Source of the DNA: Torymus aiolomorphi
Lineage: Eukaryota > Arthropoda > Insecta > Hymenoptera > Torymidae
DNA length: 64,000 nucleotides
Direction: 5' to 3'
Assembly (NCBI GenBank): GCA_036365515.1
Contig: CM070874.1
Span: 250,335,430-250,399,429 of the forward strand
The notes beneath the pieces were generated by a model. It was given only the letters and a program-made list of their open reading frames with translations, did no database searches and was not told where the DNA came from. Shown here in pieces: positions 45,345 through 56,697 of this stretch (position 1 is its first letter; the number at the start of each line of letters is the position of its first letter). The translations under genes and the position numbers were made by a program.

Positions 45345-46860
45345 TCGACGAATACTTTTTTCGAATAATCGATTATTCGACAAATCGACGTGCCATACAA
45401 AAACTAACACAATTTTATTGCGGAAGAAAACTAACACATTTAAAAAATTTCGGACGAAAAATAACCCATTTCAATAATTTCAGACGAAAATAACACTTTT
45501 TCGGAATTTCGAACGAAACTAACACATTTCAATAATTTCAGACGAAAATAACACATGTTCGGGATTTGGGACGATAACTAACGCATTTAGATTTTTTATA
45601 ATAGATTTTGGTGTTTAAAGACGTTATAACCTCTCTCTTCCATAAAAGCCTACGTTACAAACTCGATTTTCAATAATTTTTTTCTCGAAAATCACGTAGA
45701 CAAAAATTCTCAAAAAATTCATTTAATCGTGTTTTTAACTAAGGAATAACATAAAATTTTCAAGTCGATCTCTGCGTTTCGCCGAGACTCCTGAACATCC
45801 TTAAGAGCGCTTTAGACTACGGGCTAACAGTCGCTAGTATCACTATTAATTAATGTTTTCGACATCGCTGAGTACAAATCTGACATTATTATTTTGTTTA
45901 ATGAAGTAGAAGGAACATTGAATAAAATGTCGATTTAACTGAATATTCATTAAAGTTCAGTTTATTCATGAAAGTTCTTTTGTTTCATACTGTTATATAT
46001 TTTTTATATATATTATTACTTCAAGAAATCATAAAGAAAGTACGTAATACAACATGATGATTGTACTGTTAAGGCCTTACACAATCAAGAAAACCATTTA
46101 CCGTGTATTTTAAATGGTAATATATAATGGTACCATTGTGCGCACGATTCCAGAAACACTTTTGCATTGATTTTATTCTATAAAAACTTTTTTTCTTTGT
46201 TATTCGATCTCCTATGCTTCCCCTGTCTCCAAATGTCTATTTTTTTCCCCAGAAAAATCTTCAAATACTTTTTAAAAATAATTTCCAAACAATTTTCAAA
46301 ATTGTCGAATAATGCTCTGTCAAAAAACAATAAGGTTCAAAATTATAAATGTAAAACAGGGGAAGCATAGAGATTCAAATAACAAAGAAAATAATTTTTT
46401 GCACGAAAAAATCGACCAAGTACTTTTTTTTGAATCTTGCGAAGAATGGAAGTTTTTTTGTTACGTTTAAAATTCACGATAGAGGGTATTTTTGATTTTC
46501 AGTGACTGGAAGGCCTTAAACACGAAAATTCTAGAGTTATGTTTTTAACTGTGTTTAAAGTGATTCGATTACTAATGGAAAAAAGAATTTTTTCAAATCG
46601 TAAATCAAATGTGTTAGTTTCGTCCGAAATTTCTTAAATGTGTTACTTTTCGTCCGAAATTGTTCAAATGTGCTAGTTTTCGTCCGAAATTTCTTAAACG
46701 TGTTACTTTTCGTCCGAAATCGTTCAAATGTGTTAGTTTTCGTATGAAATCCTAAATGTGTTAATCTTCGTATGAAATTTCAAATGTGTTCGTTTTCCTA
46801 TGGCACGTCGAAATTATTCGACGAATATTTTTTACAATAATTGATTATTCGAAAACAGTA
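45345..46860. mobile_element. Foldback-like element with tandem sub-repeats in both arms
   Basis: The outer ends TTATTCGACGAATA pair with each other. Inside, each arm is a run of about 33-40-bp units with GAAACTAACACATTT and TTTCGGACGAAA. There are five or so on the left (about 45400-45590) and six or seven on the right (about 46610-46800) in inverted orientation. This is the architecture known for Drosophila FB elements. The 1-kb middle is noncoding and contains another hairpin at 46198-46387. Confidence 0.85.
46198..46387. repeat. inner hairpin
   Basis: CTTTGTTATTCGATCTCCTA at the left and its near complement at 46387, with CTTCCCCTGT against ACAGGGGAAG. Confidence 0.85.
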
Positions 46861-47277
46861 GTCGACGGATGATTTTTCGAATATTTCAAAAGAAGTCTGA
46901 AGGTCTGGTCTTTATATGAAACGTATTTGTAACACAAAATTATCTCATTGCGTTTAATATTTACCGAAATAAAATGCTTATTCGAAAACTTTTTTGCGGT
47001 CAAATAATGACTATCTCTGGTGTATGTACACTATTTAGGAGTGCATATGCACTATTTCGACTGAGCCCGATTTCACACTCTAAAATAGTGGTTTTTCACT
47101 GAATTTAATTTAGAGAGTACTATATAATATAATCAGTCTTATCAATATCATGTTATGACTCGAAAAATCTCTCAAATTTTTCGATAAAACTAAAATGGGA
47201 GATTTGGAAATGTATTGCAATAGGGTTTTAATCGTGTTACTTTTGTTTCACAAGGCGCGACCCAATAACCTTGTATT

Positions 47278-47281
<4 letters not shown>
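46861..47281. other. AT-rich noncoding stretch
   Basis: Nothing recognised except ACTATTT-type words similar to those in the 44.3-45.1 kb foldback. Confidence 0.4.

Positions 47282-47348
<67 letters not shown>
47282..47348. repeat. (TA)n microsatellite
   Basis: About 33 TA units. A second run of about 14 units is at 47577-47606 immediately left of the next element. Confidence 0.97.
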
Positions 47349-47350
<2 letters not shown>

Positions 47351-47573
47351 CTAGTAAGTTTGAGGAGCTCAACCCCGGTCGGTCAGAGTGGCTAAAGAAA
47401 TAATAACCCTCAGGTTACCGACTCTAGACAAATAGACTCTAGAAAACCCCTCAAACTTCCGCTCGGATGCTGAATATATAGATTGGAAGTTTGAGGAGGC
47501 TCCTCAAACTTCCCATAACCCCTCAAACTTCCAAGCGGGTGCTGAATATAATCCTCAAACTTCCAGAATTTCA

Positions 47574-47576
<3 letters not shown>
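47349..47576. repeat. short repeats with CCTCAAACTTCC units
   Basis: The dodecamer CCTCAAACTTCC or its complement appears several times, with CGGATGCTGAATATA or CGGGTGCTGAATATA following twice. A small local repeat between two (TA)n tracts. Confidence 0.75.
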
Positions 47577-47609
<33 letters not shown>

Positions 47610-47611
<2 letters not shown>

Positions 47612-49120
47612 GGGTGTGTCAAAAGTTCCGGGACGGCCAGTTATCTCAGCGGGAATGCATTTTCGGAAAAAATGTTTCATACAAAAGATGTAGGATTTTT
47701 CCCTGGCTATCTGATGGTGACCTTGAATTTGACCTTGGGCTTGACCTTCAAGGTCATTTGAAGATCAAGTCGAATTTTTTAAATGGGAAGCCCCCTTTTT
47801 TATTGCGGAAACCGAAAGAGGGAAAAATTCTCTTTCCACCGATATAAGATACATAAGGGGTCAAATGTGATCTAGAGGTCGTTTCAAGGTCAAGTCGGTA
47901 AAATGAGATCAAATTGATCTTTGGCAGTCCATAGCATGGAAACTAAGGGCGTTGGGAAAAAACTTTCCATACGAAAGCTTCCGCAAATCGAATGGAGCAT
48001 CTGATGGCGACCTTGAATTTGACCTTGGGCTTGACCTTCAAGGTCATTTGAATGTCAAGTCGAATTTTTTGAATGGGAACCCTCTTTTTGTTGCAGAAAT
48101 GCGGGCCACGGACCCATGGGTTTTCGGGGTCGCTGAACCCGTATCTGGGGTCGGTTTGCCCCGCTGGATCGACCCAAGGTCGTTCCAAGGTCAAACTAGA
48201 AGGAATTGCAGAAGATGCTTAAAACCACGGACCCATGGGTTTTCGGGGTCGTTGAACCCGTATCTGGGGTCGGTTTGCCCCGTTGGGTCGACCCAAGGTC
48301 GTTCCAAGGTCAAACCAGAAGGAATTGCAGAAGGTGCTTGAAACCACCGACCCATGGGTTTTCGGGGTCGCTGAACCCGTATCTGGGGTCGGTTTGCCCC
48401 GTTGGGTCGACCCAAGGTCGTTCCAAGGTCAGCGGTCATTAGCCAGGTCCCAGGTCTGGGTTTTGATCCAGAAACGTTTGCACAAAAAATGTTTTTTAAC
48501 GCCCTGATACACGAAATTCGATGGGGTGTCCAGATGATCGGAGTATAAGAACTTTGACCTTCAAATGACCTTCGGCTCACTTTTAACCCCGTATGTATCT
48601 TACACCCCTGGAAAGGTAAGTTTTCCCGCATTTCTGCAACAAAAAGAGGGTTCCCATTCAAAAAATTCGACTTGACCTTTAAATGACCTTGAAAGTCAAG
48701 CCCAAGGTCAAATTCATGGTCACCATCAGATGCTCCATTCGATTTGCGGAAACTTTCGTATGGAAAGTTTTTTCCCAACGCCCTTAGTTTCCATGCTTTG
48801 GACTGCCCAAGATCAATTTGACCTCATTTTACCGACTTGACCTTGAAACGACCTCTAGATCACATTTGACCGCGTATGTGTCTTATATCGTTGGAAAGAG
48901 AATTTTTCCCTCTTTCGGTTTGCGCAATAAAATAGGAGGGTTCCCATTTAAAAAATTCGACTTGACCTTCAAATGACCTTGAAGGTCAAGCCCAAGGTCA
49001 AATTCAAGGTCACCATCAGATAGCCAGGGAAAAATCCTACATCTTTTGTATGAAACATTTTTTCCGAAAATGCATTCCCGCTGAGATAACTGGCCGTCCC
49101 GGAACTTTTGACACACCCTG
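47610..49120. mobile_element. giant palindromic TIR element with TA duplication
   Basis: The termini CAGGGTGTGTCAAAAGTTCC and complement are flanked by TA on both sides. The arms of about 490 bp (to about 48105 and from about 48628) are close reverse complements. Each contains two clusters of TGACCTTGAATTTGACCTTG and CTTCAAGGTCATTTGAA-like sites. The unpaired centre holds three tandem 119-bp units (48106, 48225, 48344) starting CCACSGACCCATGGG. No transposase. The Pro/Gly-rich open frames on both strands are shadows of the repeats. Confidence 0.92.
48106..48431. repeat. three tandem 119-bp units
   Basis: Nearly identical units in the loop of the palindromic element, each with TTTCGGGGTCG, CCGTATCTGGGGTCGG and CCAAGGTCGTTCCAAGGTCA. 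Confidence 0.95.
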
Positions 49121-49129
49121 TATAATATT

Positions 49130-49710
49130 ACATTATCATGTATGTGTGCTTGTGCGTATGGGTGGAATCTCCTCAAATGGTAGTCTGAAAAAGAGTCTTT
49201 CGCTTCAGTCTCTGGTCATTTGTATTTGCGCATATTTGCTTATTTTATTATTATGTTTGCCTTTAGTTAATACTTTAAATTTACCTGCATGCTAAGTAGT
49301 TAATACAATAGCACAACTTACTATGCTGCATATTAATTCTTGCCGAGTCGAAATGTTGTAATTTTTAAGGACAATAGTACTTTTCATACCTAGGGCGTAA
49401 AAGTTTACACCCACGCGTGATCGGAAAGCCCGAGGGCCGACGAAGTCGTTAGTTACACAAGGGTATAAATTGTTACGCCCGTGGTTCGAACATTATTTTT
49501 CGATGCTGAAGGCGAAAAATTGCATTTTTCAAAATTGGTACAAGGTGTAAAATTCGATTTTACGCTTACTGTATCAAAAGATTTATTTTAGTTGAAATTT
49601 TACGGAATTTTCCATTTTGGCTAAAACGGAAAAATTTGTCTCGGCTTAAAATTTTGAAGAGAGAACAAGAGAAAGAGAGAATAAGAGGAAGAGAGAGGGA
49701 TAGAGAGAGG

Positions 49711-49745
<35 letters not shown>

Positions 49746-50053
49746 TATAATGCACGTTTATCAGAACAGTAAATTGTGCTGTTTTATAAACTGCTTAGCA
49801 TGAAGGTAAATTTAAAGTATTGACTGAAGGCAGATAAAATAGTAAAATAAATAGCGTCGGCAAGATGCACTGCATTTAAAATTATTGCTCTATAACGTAA
49901 AGCGTTGGAAAAAAATAAGCAATCATGCGCAAATCCGAATGACCAGAGACTCTGAGGCGAAAAACTCTTTTTCAGACTACCATTTGACAGGGTTCCATAG
50001 TAGAAATCCGCTCCTCCTAACACAAAAGTAACACGCACAAGCACACGTACACG

Positions 50054-50056
<3 letters not shown>
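49130..50056. repeat. diverged foldback with microsatellites
   Basis: The left arm (49140-49300; GTAGTCTGAAAAAGAGT, CTCTGGTCATT, ACTTTAAATTTACCT) is complementary to the right arm (49796-50050). Between them lie unpaired sequence and a (GA)n-rich tract at 49650-49745. Confidence 0.75.
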
Positions 50057-50120
<64 letters not shown>

Positions 50121-50157
50121 CACACACACACACTCACACACACACACACACACTCAC
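50057..50157. repeat. (AC)n microsatellite with ACTC variants
   Basis: About 100 bp of AC/CA dinucleotides interrupted by CACG and CACTCACA. The R1-clade LINE begins immediately after it. Confidence 0.97.
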
Positions 50158-52150
50158 ATTTATTCCCACAACACCAGGAACGGCAACATGGCACTGGTCT
50201 AACGGAAAGAATCAGTACAGCCGAGCCAACAGCAGTCACCGAATCAGAAGTGAAGATAGCGGCCAAAAAGATTGCCATAAGAAAGGCCCCAGGACTGGAC
50301 GGCGTTCCTGGTTTAGCTATAAAGACTGCAGCTCTGGAAGTTCCTTGCATATTCAAGGACACTTTCAATGCATGCCTAAGTGAAGGAATATTCCCGACAC
50401 AGTGGAAGATACAGAGGTTGGTACTCCTTCCTAAGGGAAATAAACCTCCGGATGAACCATCCGCGTATCGACCACTCTGCATGTTGGATATAGTCAGAGA
50501 ATTGTTTGAACGTATCATATCCGTCAGACTGGAGGCAGCTATACAAAAGATCGGCGGCTTGTCTGATAACCAATTCGGCTTTAGGAAGGGTCGATCAACG
50601 ATCGATGCTATCGATAGGGTGGTGTCAGTAGCTGAGAACGCCGTTAGTGGTAGCCGGTGCACAAAACGCATGTGTGCTATAATTGGTTTAGATGTACGGA
50701 ACGCGTTTAACACGGCCAGGTGGGATAAAATCATGCTCGCATTGGAAGACCTAAGCGTGCCACTGTACCTTCAAAGAGTAATCTCGAGTTACCTAACTGA
50801 CCGCACGCTTCTCTATGATACCGACGACGGTATGCATTCTTATAAGATCACAGGAGGCGTGCCACAGGGCTCTGTACTAGGATCCCCAATCTGGAACATC
50901 ATGTACGACGCATTGCTTAGGCAATTGCTCCCACATAGGGTGTCGATAGTAGCTTACGCAGATGATATTGCTCTCATTATCGTTGGGAAAACCATCGAAG
51001 ATGTGCAATACCTCGGAGATACGGCAATCGAGGTAGTAGGAGATTGGCTGAGCGACCATGGACTCAGTCTTGCTGCCGAAAAGACCGAGGCAGTGCTCAT
51101 TGCCGGAACAAAAAAGAGAGTCTACGCCACTTTCACGGTCAACGACGAGAAGATCAAGACAAGGGACACCATGAAGTACCTAGGAGTTACAATAGATGCG
51201 CGGATGTCGTTCAAAGACCACCTTAGGAACGCAGGATTAAAGGCATCAAAAGTGGCTCGAGCACTCGCAGGCATCATGCCAAACATAGGAGGGCCGAAGC
51301 AGCCACGACGGTTGCTTCTTTCATCGGTGGTTTACTCCGTGATCCTATACGGAGCCCCCATCTGGGCTAATGCTATACGTAGTAATCCAAGCTATGGTGC
51401 AGCTTGCCGAAGGGCCTGCAGGACAATCGCGCTGAGAGTGGCCTGCGCCTACCGTACCGTGTCAGACATCGCTCTCTCGGTAGTCACGGGACTGCCACCC
51501 TTGGACCTAATGGCATGTGAGAGAGCTGAGGTGTATCGTGAAGGAGTGATAAGAGAGGAGGGCGAACTTGATCAGGGACAACGTCAAAACCGATGGTCTA
51601 GGAAGACTGTGGAAGAGTGGCAGCGCCGATGGGATATAGCAGATAAAGGTCGGTGGACCCATCGCATTATTCCATGTGTCGTGGAGTGGACGGAGAGGAG
51701 ACACGGACTCGTGACCTTTCATCTCACCCAGGTACTAACTGGGCATGGCTGCTTTCGCAGCTACCTCAAGAGAATTGGAGTGTACGAAAGCGCGGAGTGC
51801 CCAACATGTCCTGAAAGTGATGAGGACGTTGGACACGCTTTGTTCGTATGTCCCAGGTTTCGGGAAGAGAGAGAAAGGTTTCAGGCCTTATGGGAAGGCC
51901 CCCTAACTCCCGAGAGCATCGGGAGATGCTTACTCTCTTCACAGAGAGGATGGGATGCTGTGTTTGGTCTCGTCACCGAGGTGGTGGACAGATTGAACTC
52001 CATAAGGCGAGAAGAAGAAAGAAGAGAAAACCGTCTCACAGAGGACCAGGCGGGGTAGAGGGCCGTAGAGGCTGCGACTGCCCTCTGCGAAGTAATGCCT
52101 AACGGCGGTTTCCGCGGTGGGAATTACAGTCGGGGGGAGGCCCTGCTATA
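50158..52150 (+). mobile_element. 5'-truncated R1-clade non-LTR retrotransposon
   Basis: The element starts directly after the (AC)n tract, with ORF2 entered just before the reverse transcriptase, and ends about 90 bp after the stop codon. ORF1 and endonuclease are missing. Position next to AC repeats is what is known for the R1-clade families Mino and Waldo, which insert into AC or ACAY repeats. The 3' side runs into a truncated MITE instead of AC repeats, so the right flank has been altered. Confidence 0.85.
50250..52058 (+). CDS. R1-clade reverse transcriptase with C-terminal CCHC finger (partial)
   Basis: 602 codons without interruption. The enzyme copies element RNA onto nicked chromosomal DNA. 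RT motifs by residue: KAPGLDGVP (13-20), SAYRPLCMLDIVRELFE (71-87), FGFRKGRSTIDA (109-120), IGLDVRNAFNT (145-154, first catalytic Asp), GVPQGSVLGS (203-212), VAYADD (234-239, catalytic pair) and KYLGVTID. The C-terminal zinc finger has C517, C520, H529, C534 (CPTC...GHALFVC), typical of R1-clade ORF2. The frame is open upstream to 50166 and continues codons for VTESEVKIAAKK, so the listed Met is internal and the true start is deleted. No lesions are seen, so insertion is fairly recent. Confidence 0.93.
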   Translation: MKIAAKKIAIRKAPGLDGVPGLAIKTAALEVPCIFKDTFNACLSEGIFPTQWKIQRLVLLPKGNKPPDEPSAYRPLCMLDIVRELFERIISVRLEAAIQKIGGLSDNQFGFRKGRSTIDAIDRVVSVAENAVSGSRCTKRMCAIIGLDVRNAFNTARWDKIMLALEDLSVPLYLQRVISSYLTDRTLLYDTDDGMHSYKITGGVPQGSVLGSPIWNIMYDALLRQLLPHRVSIVAYADDIALIIVGKTIEDVQYLGDTAIEVVGDWLSDHGLSLAAEKTEAVLIAGTKKRVYATFTVNDEKIKTRDTMKYLGVTIDARMSFKDHLRNAGLKASKVARALAGIMPNIGGPKQPRRLLLSSVVYSVILYGAPIWANAIRSNPSYGAACRRACRTIALRVACAYRTVSDIALSVVTGLPPLDLMACERAEVYREGVIREEGELDQGQRQNRWSRKTVEEWQRRWDIADKGRWTHRIIPCVVEWTERRHGLVTFHLTQVLTGHGCFRSYLKRIGVYESAECPTCPESDEDVGHALFVCPRFREERERFQALWEGPLTPESIGRCLLSSQRGWDAVFGLVTEVVDRLNSIRREEERRENRLTEDQAG

Positions 52151-52157
52151 GAACATT

Positions 52158-52310
52158 ATTGGAAAGCTGAGGAAAAAACACGTTGAAAACGCTTATCAAA
52201 CAATTTTTTTAAGTACATTTTAGTATCTTAAACATGAGTTGGAAATAGCACGATTTGGCACTCGCGCGCCGATCTGGGGCAGTTGACGTGAAACGCATCA
52301 TATATATGCG
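52158..52310. mobile_element. truncated MITE, relative of 13071-13293
   Basis: Reverse orientation. It keeps the terminus GTTGACGTGAAACGCATCAT and interior words CTCGCGCGCCGATC and GGAAAGCTGAGGAAAAAAC found in the 13-kb copy. The other terminus is missing at the junction with the R1-clade LINE. Confidence 0.75.
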
Positions 52311-53550
<1,240 letters not shown>

Positions 53551-54009
53551 AGCGCGTGATGCGCCGCCTTGCGGCTCTCTTGACACGAACATTTTTAGCG
53601 GGCCACGACTTGCGATTGCCGATAGCACTCCCGTCTCATTTCGGGGCAGGAAGGTGCGTGTAGAGTGGATAGTATACTTATACGAGTGCGGCGCGCGCCG
53701 GCGTCACTGACTCAACAGTGAACAGACGTATAGTATAGGTGCAACAGACATAAACAAAGACAACCTCGAAGCGACCTCTATCCTATACCTATACGCAGAG
53801 ACAGAGACGGCTGGTTTACCAGAGTTTTTTCAGTGTCGGACTCAGGTACAGTCGGCACGTACGTTGGATTGACGTTGGAAAGAAGCGGTAATTGGAAAAT
53901 AATAAAGTGTGGACATATACATATGCACGAGCTATAAAAACAAGCAGCGTTTAGAACCTACTAAGTTTTCTCCCATACAGCTGAACTGTAAATCGTGGAT
54001 CGTGTAGTA
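53551..54009. other. noncoding stretch
   Basis: Nothing recognised. It ends at the target duplication TACATGTTTCAATAA of the Penelope-like insertion. Confidence 0.4.
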
Positions 54010-54140
54010 TACATGTTTCAATAATAAGTATTGATATTCCTCTCCATATTAACAAGTAGTGAAATGATAACACAGCAAATGTGGGAGGACAACCCAAGGC
54101 TTAAATAAAAACTCCTTTAGTTAATTTTTTTCCATAAATA

Positions 54141-54180
54141 CCGGCAACGTTTCGTCCCTGGTATGGGACCTCTTCAGGCC
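54141..54180 (-). ncRNA. candidate hammerhead ribozyme, left copy
   Basis: The minus strand reads GGC, CTGAAGA, GGTCCC, a 4-nt loop, AGGGAC, GAAAC, GTT, GCC. This matches a minimal type I hammerhead: core CUGANGA and GAAA, stem II GUCCC/GGGAC, cleavage triplet GUU, stem I GGC/GCC. Stem III is only two potential pairs that would form between dimers. Such short-stem-III motifs are known in Penelope-like elements. One extra G before stem II departs from the consensus. Confidence 0.6.
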
Positions 54181-54514
54181 TTTATTAAAAAATAATAAAA
54201 ATTATAATTGTATAGTAATGTTTTCACAATAAATATGGATGTTATAAACTTTGTTATTGTATAAAAGTCAAAAAATTAATGGTCATACCATAATACTTAA
54301 ATAACTAATATCACATCAGAGACGAATAAGTCTCTATCGTCGTACGCATTTTCAGTCTATGGCAGTCATATAATAGATGTAAGTATGTAACAGAGTCAAC
54401 GCAGGTGGAGATACCCGAAGGTACCCGAACTTACTTATTCACGTATACATAGAAAGCCATAATAGAACACCTTCACACAAACAAAGAGAAATTTCAAACA
54501 GAGAATAGTTATAC

Positions 54515-56584
54515 TTAGGAATCTGATTTATTTAAATATCTATTTAATTTATTGTATTGTTTACTAATAGTGTTAAAGTCTTCTTGTTTATTAATGTTAT
54601 TATTATTGATATTAATAAAAATATTTTCCGCAATTAATCTTTTAAAATTATTTGGTTCTTTATCTAAAATTTTAACATTATCATAACCAAAACTATGTGA
54701 AAAATTATTTACATGAGTCGGAATTGGTAATATTTTGTCTAACGGGGTTTTTTTGTGCTCATATATTCTCTTTTTTAAACATCTCTTTGTTTGGCCAACA
54801 TAAGTGGCATTACAATCCTTACACGCAATCTCGTATACCACATTGGTCTCACACCATTTTTCCAGCTTATCTTTACCTAACTTAATAATGCTATTTAATT
54901 TGTTTGACATACAAGGAACTATAGTAAAACCATACTTTTTGAAGGAAGACTTACATGTAAAAAATAATTTATCATGAAACGGAATCGATATAACATTTTT
55001 GATTGTAGACATATTATTATTAAGTTTTGAATTGCCATAAGTGTGATATCTCACGCGATAACGAATACAACTATCAATAAAATTATCAGGGTAGCTATTT
55101 TTGGGGAGTATTTTTTTAACCATAATCAAATTTTCATTATGAAATTGTTGGTGCGAAAGAAGAAGAGCTCTATCTACTAGATTGTAAATGATATTGCGTT
55201 TTAATTGAATTGTGTGGTTTGAATTAAAATTTAAAACTCTATTAGTGTTTGTGGGTTTTTGATACCAATTAGTAATAATACTATTATTAATTATTGTTAA
55301 AGTGACATCAAGAAATGGAATCATGTTATTGTTATGTAACTCGTGTGTAAATTGTAAATATTTATTATAACTATTAAATTTGTTTAAAATTAGGTCTAGC
55401 TCTTCTTCTTTCACACACAAAATTGTATCGTCAACATATCTAAAATAGAACAATGGTGAGATATTATGATTATTTTTTAATTCACTGAGAACTGTGATTT
55501 CTAAGTCTTCCATAACAATATCTGCAAATAACGGTGAAATCGGAGAGCCCATGGGTGTACCAAAGATTTGTTTATAAATTATATTGTTAAACAGAAAGTA
55601 AGTATTGTCAAAAAGAAATTTAACTATGTATATTATGTTATCAAACGGAATTTTTGAGTGACATTGAATCTTATGAAACCGTTTATCTAAACTACACAAA
55701 ACTAATTCTACCGGTATGTTAGTAAACAAAGAAATGACATCTAGAGAAACTAAAATATATCCATGGGGAATATATATATTCGTCACTTTTTCTTTTAAGG
55801 CAAAACTATTGTTAATATGTGAAGCAGGTTTATTAAAACAAAGTCTAAGGGTTTTTTCAATGATGTTAGCTAAAAAATGAGTGGGACTATTTACAGTTGA
55901 GATAATTGGTCTTAAAGGTACATCTTTTTTGTGAATCTTAGGTAATCCATAAGCTCTAGGAAGAACCGTATTAGTTTGTGTTAATTTAAACCTATCATAT
56001 TTGAATTCTAAGCAATCACTATCATTAAGATCTGTTAAAATATTATATACGTTTTTTTGCATTAATGTAAGAGGGTTCCTTTTTACAATTTTATAAGTAT
56101 TTTTATCACTAAGTAGATTAGACATTTTTTCATAGTAATCATCATAATTAAGATACACAGTTATATTGCCTTTATCCGCTCTAGTAAAAAATATAGATGG
56201 ATTCTTAGAACAAAATTCTTTGGTTACAGTTACTTTTTGGTTAAATTCATTATCAAAACTATTACATCTTAAATTATTATTGCAAGCAGACTCAATATTT
56301 TTGATAAGTGTATCTCCAAGTAAACATTTGGCTTCTGTCTCTAACATATAAATACTACTTTCAAAGTTTTTTATCGTTGTGATAATATCTTTTTTATTAA
56401 GCTTAATGTTTTTATTAAAATTAGGACCCATCGAGACAACATCAATCACTTCCAGAGGAATTTCAGTATTTGAAAGATTAATTACCCATTTTTTGCTATT
56501 ATTAATATCACAATTTTTAGATCTATTATTATTAATTAAATTATTAAATTTTTTTCCTAGAGAATTCGATAGTTGTAAGTACAT
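54515..56584 (-). CDS. Penelope-like reverse transcriptase with GIY-YIG endonuclease
   Basis: 689 codons, ATG 56584, no interruption. The protein reverse-transcribes element RNA and cuts target DNA. RT motifs include FFTRADKGNITVYLNYDDYY, LPRAYGLPKIHK, LRPIISTVNSPTHFLA, LVSLDVISLFTNIP (first catalytic Asp), TPMGSPISPLFADI and YFRYVDD (Y383-D386). The endonuclease near residues 580-610 shows VVYEIACKDCNATYVGQTKR (Y595) and RIYEHK, with the Cys-x2-Cys pair seen in Penelope proteins. The N-terminal 130 residues are helical and poorly conserved. The length is slightly short for the family, so the N-terminus may be incomplete. Potentially active. Confidence 0.93.
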   Translation of the reverse strand: MYLQLSNSLGKKFNNLINNNRSKNCDINNSKKWVINLSNTEIPLEVIDVVSMGPNFNKNIKLNKKDIITTIKNFESSIYMLETEAKCLLGDTLIKNIESACNNNLRCNSFDNEFNQKVTVTKEFCSKNPSIFFTRADKGNITVYLNYDDYYEKMSNLLSDKNTYKIVKRNPLTLMQKNVYNILTDLNDSDCLEFKYDRFKLTQTNTVLPRAYGLPKIHKKDVPLRPIISTVNSPTHFLANIIEKTLRLCFNKPASHINNSFALKEKVTNIYIPHGYILVSLDVISLFTNIPVELVLCSLDKRFHKIQCHSKIPFDNIIYIVKFLFDNTYFLFNNIIYKQIFGTPMGSPISPLFADIVMEDLEITVLSELKNNHNISPLFYFRYVDDTILCVKEEELDLILNKFNSYNKYLQFTHELHNNNMIPFLDVTLTIINNSIITNWYQKPTNTNRVLNFNSNHTIQLKRNIIYNLVDRALLLSHQQFHNENLIMVKKILPKNSYPDNFIDSCIRYRVRYHTYGNSKLNNNMSTIKNVISIPFHDKLFFTCKSSFKKYGFTIVPCMSNKLNSIIKLGKDKLEKWCETNVVYEIACKDCNATYVGQTKRCLKKRIYEHKKTPLDKILPIPTHVNNFSHSFGYDNVKILDKEPNNFKRLIAENIFININNNNINKQEDFNTISKQYNKLNRYLNKSDS

Positions 56585-56697
56585 ATTTGAGCATTTTTTC
56601 TCTGTAAATTCAAGAAACTTATCCAGATGGTTAACATCAAAGTGTAAAGTACTTAAAACATGAGCTATCGCATTAAGTCTTTTTTTTAAAAATTCAA

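Noticed and set aside
47360..47440. tRNA-like stretch (GGTCGGTCAGAGTGGCTAAAG)
   Set aside because: The beginning recalls a tRNA-Ser D-arm, but no acceptor-stem pairing, anticodon arm or T-loop could be built.
47943..48778. Open frames on both strands of 47.6-49.1 kb
   Set aside because: Products of the palindrome and its 119-bp repeats; the same peptides recur in opposite orientation and show no conserved domain.
50054..50734. 226-codon minus frame ending in a Val/Cys repeat
   Set aside because: It is the antisense of the R1-clade RT and reads through the (AC)n tract; no domain.
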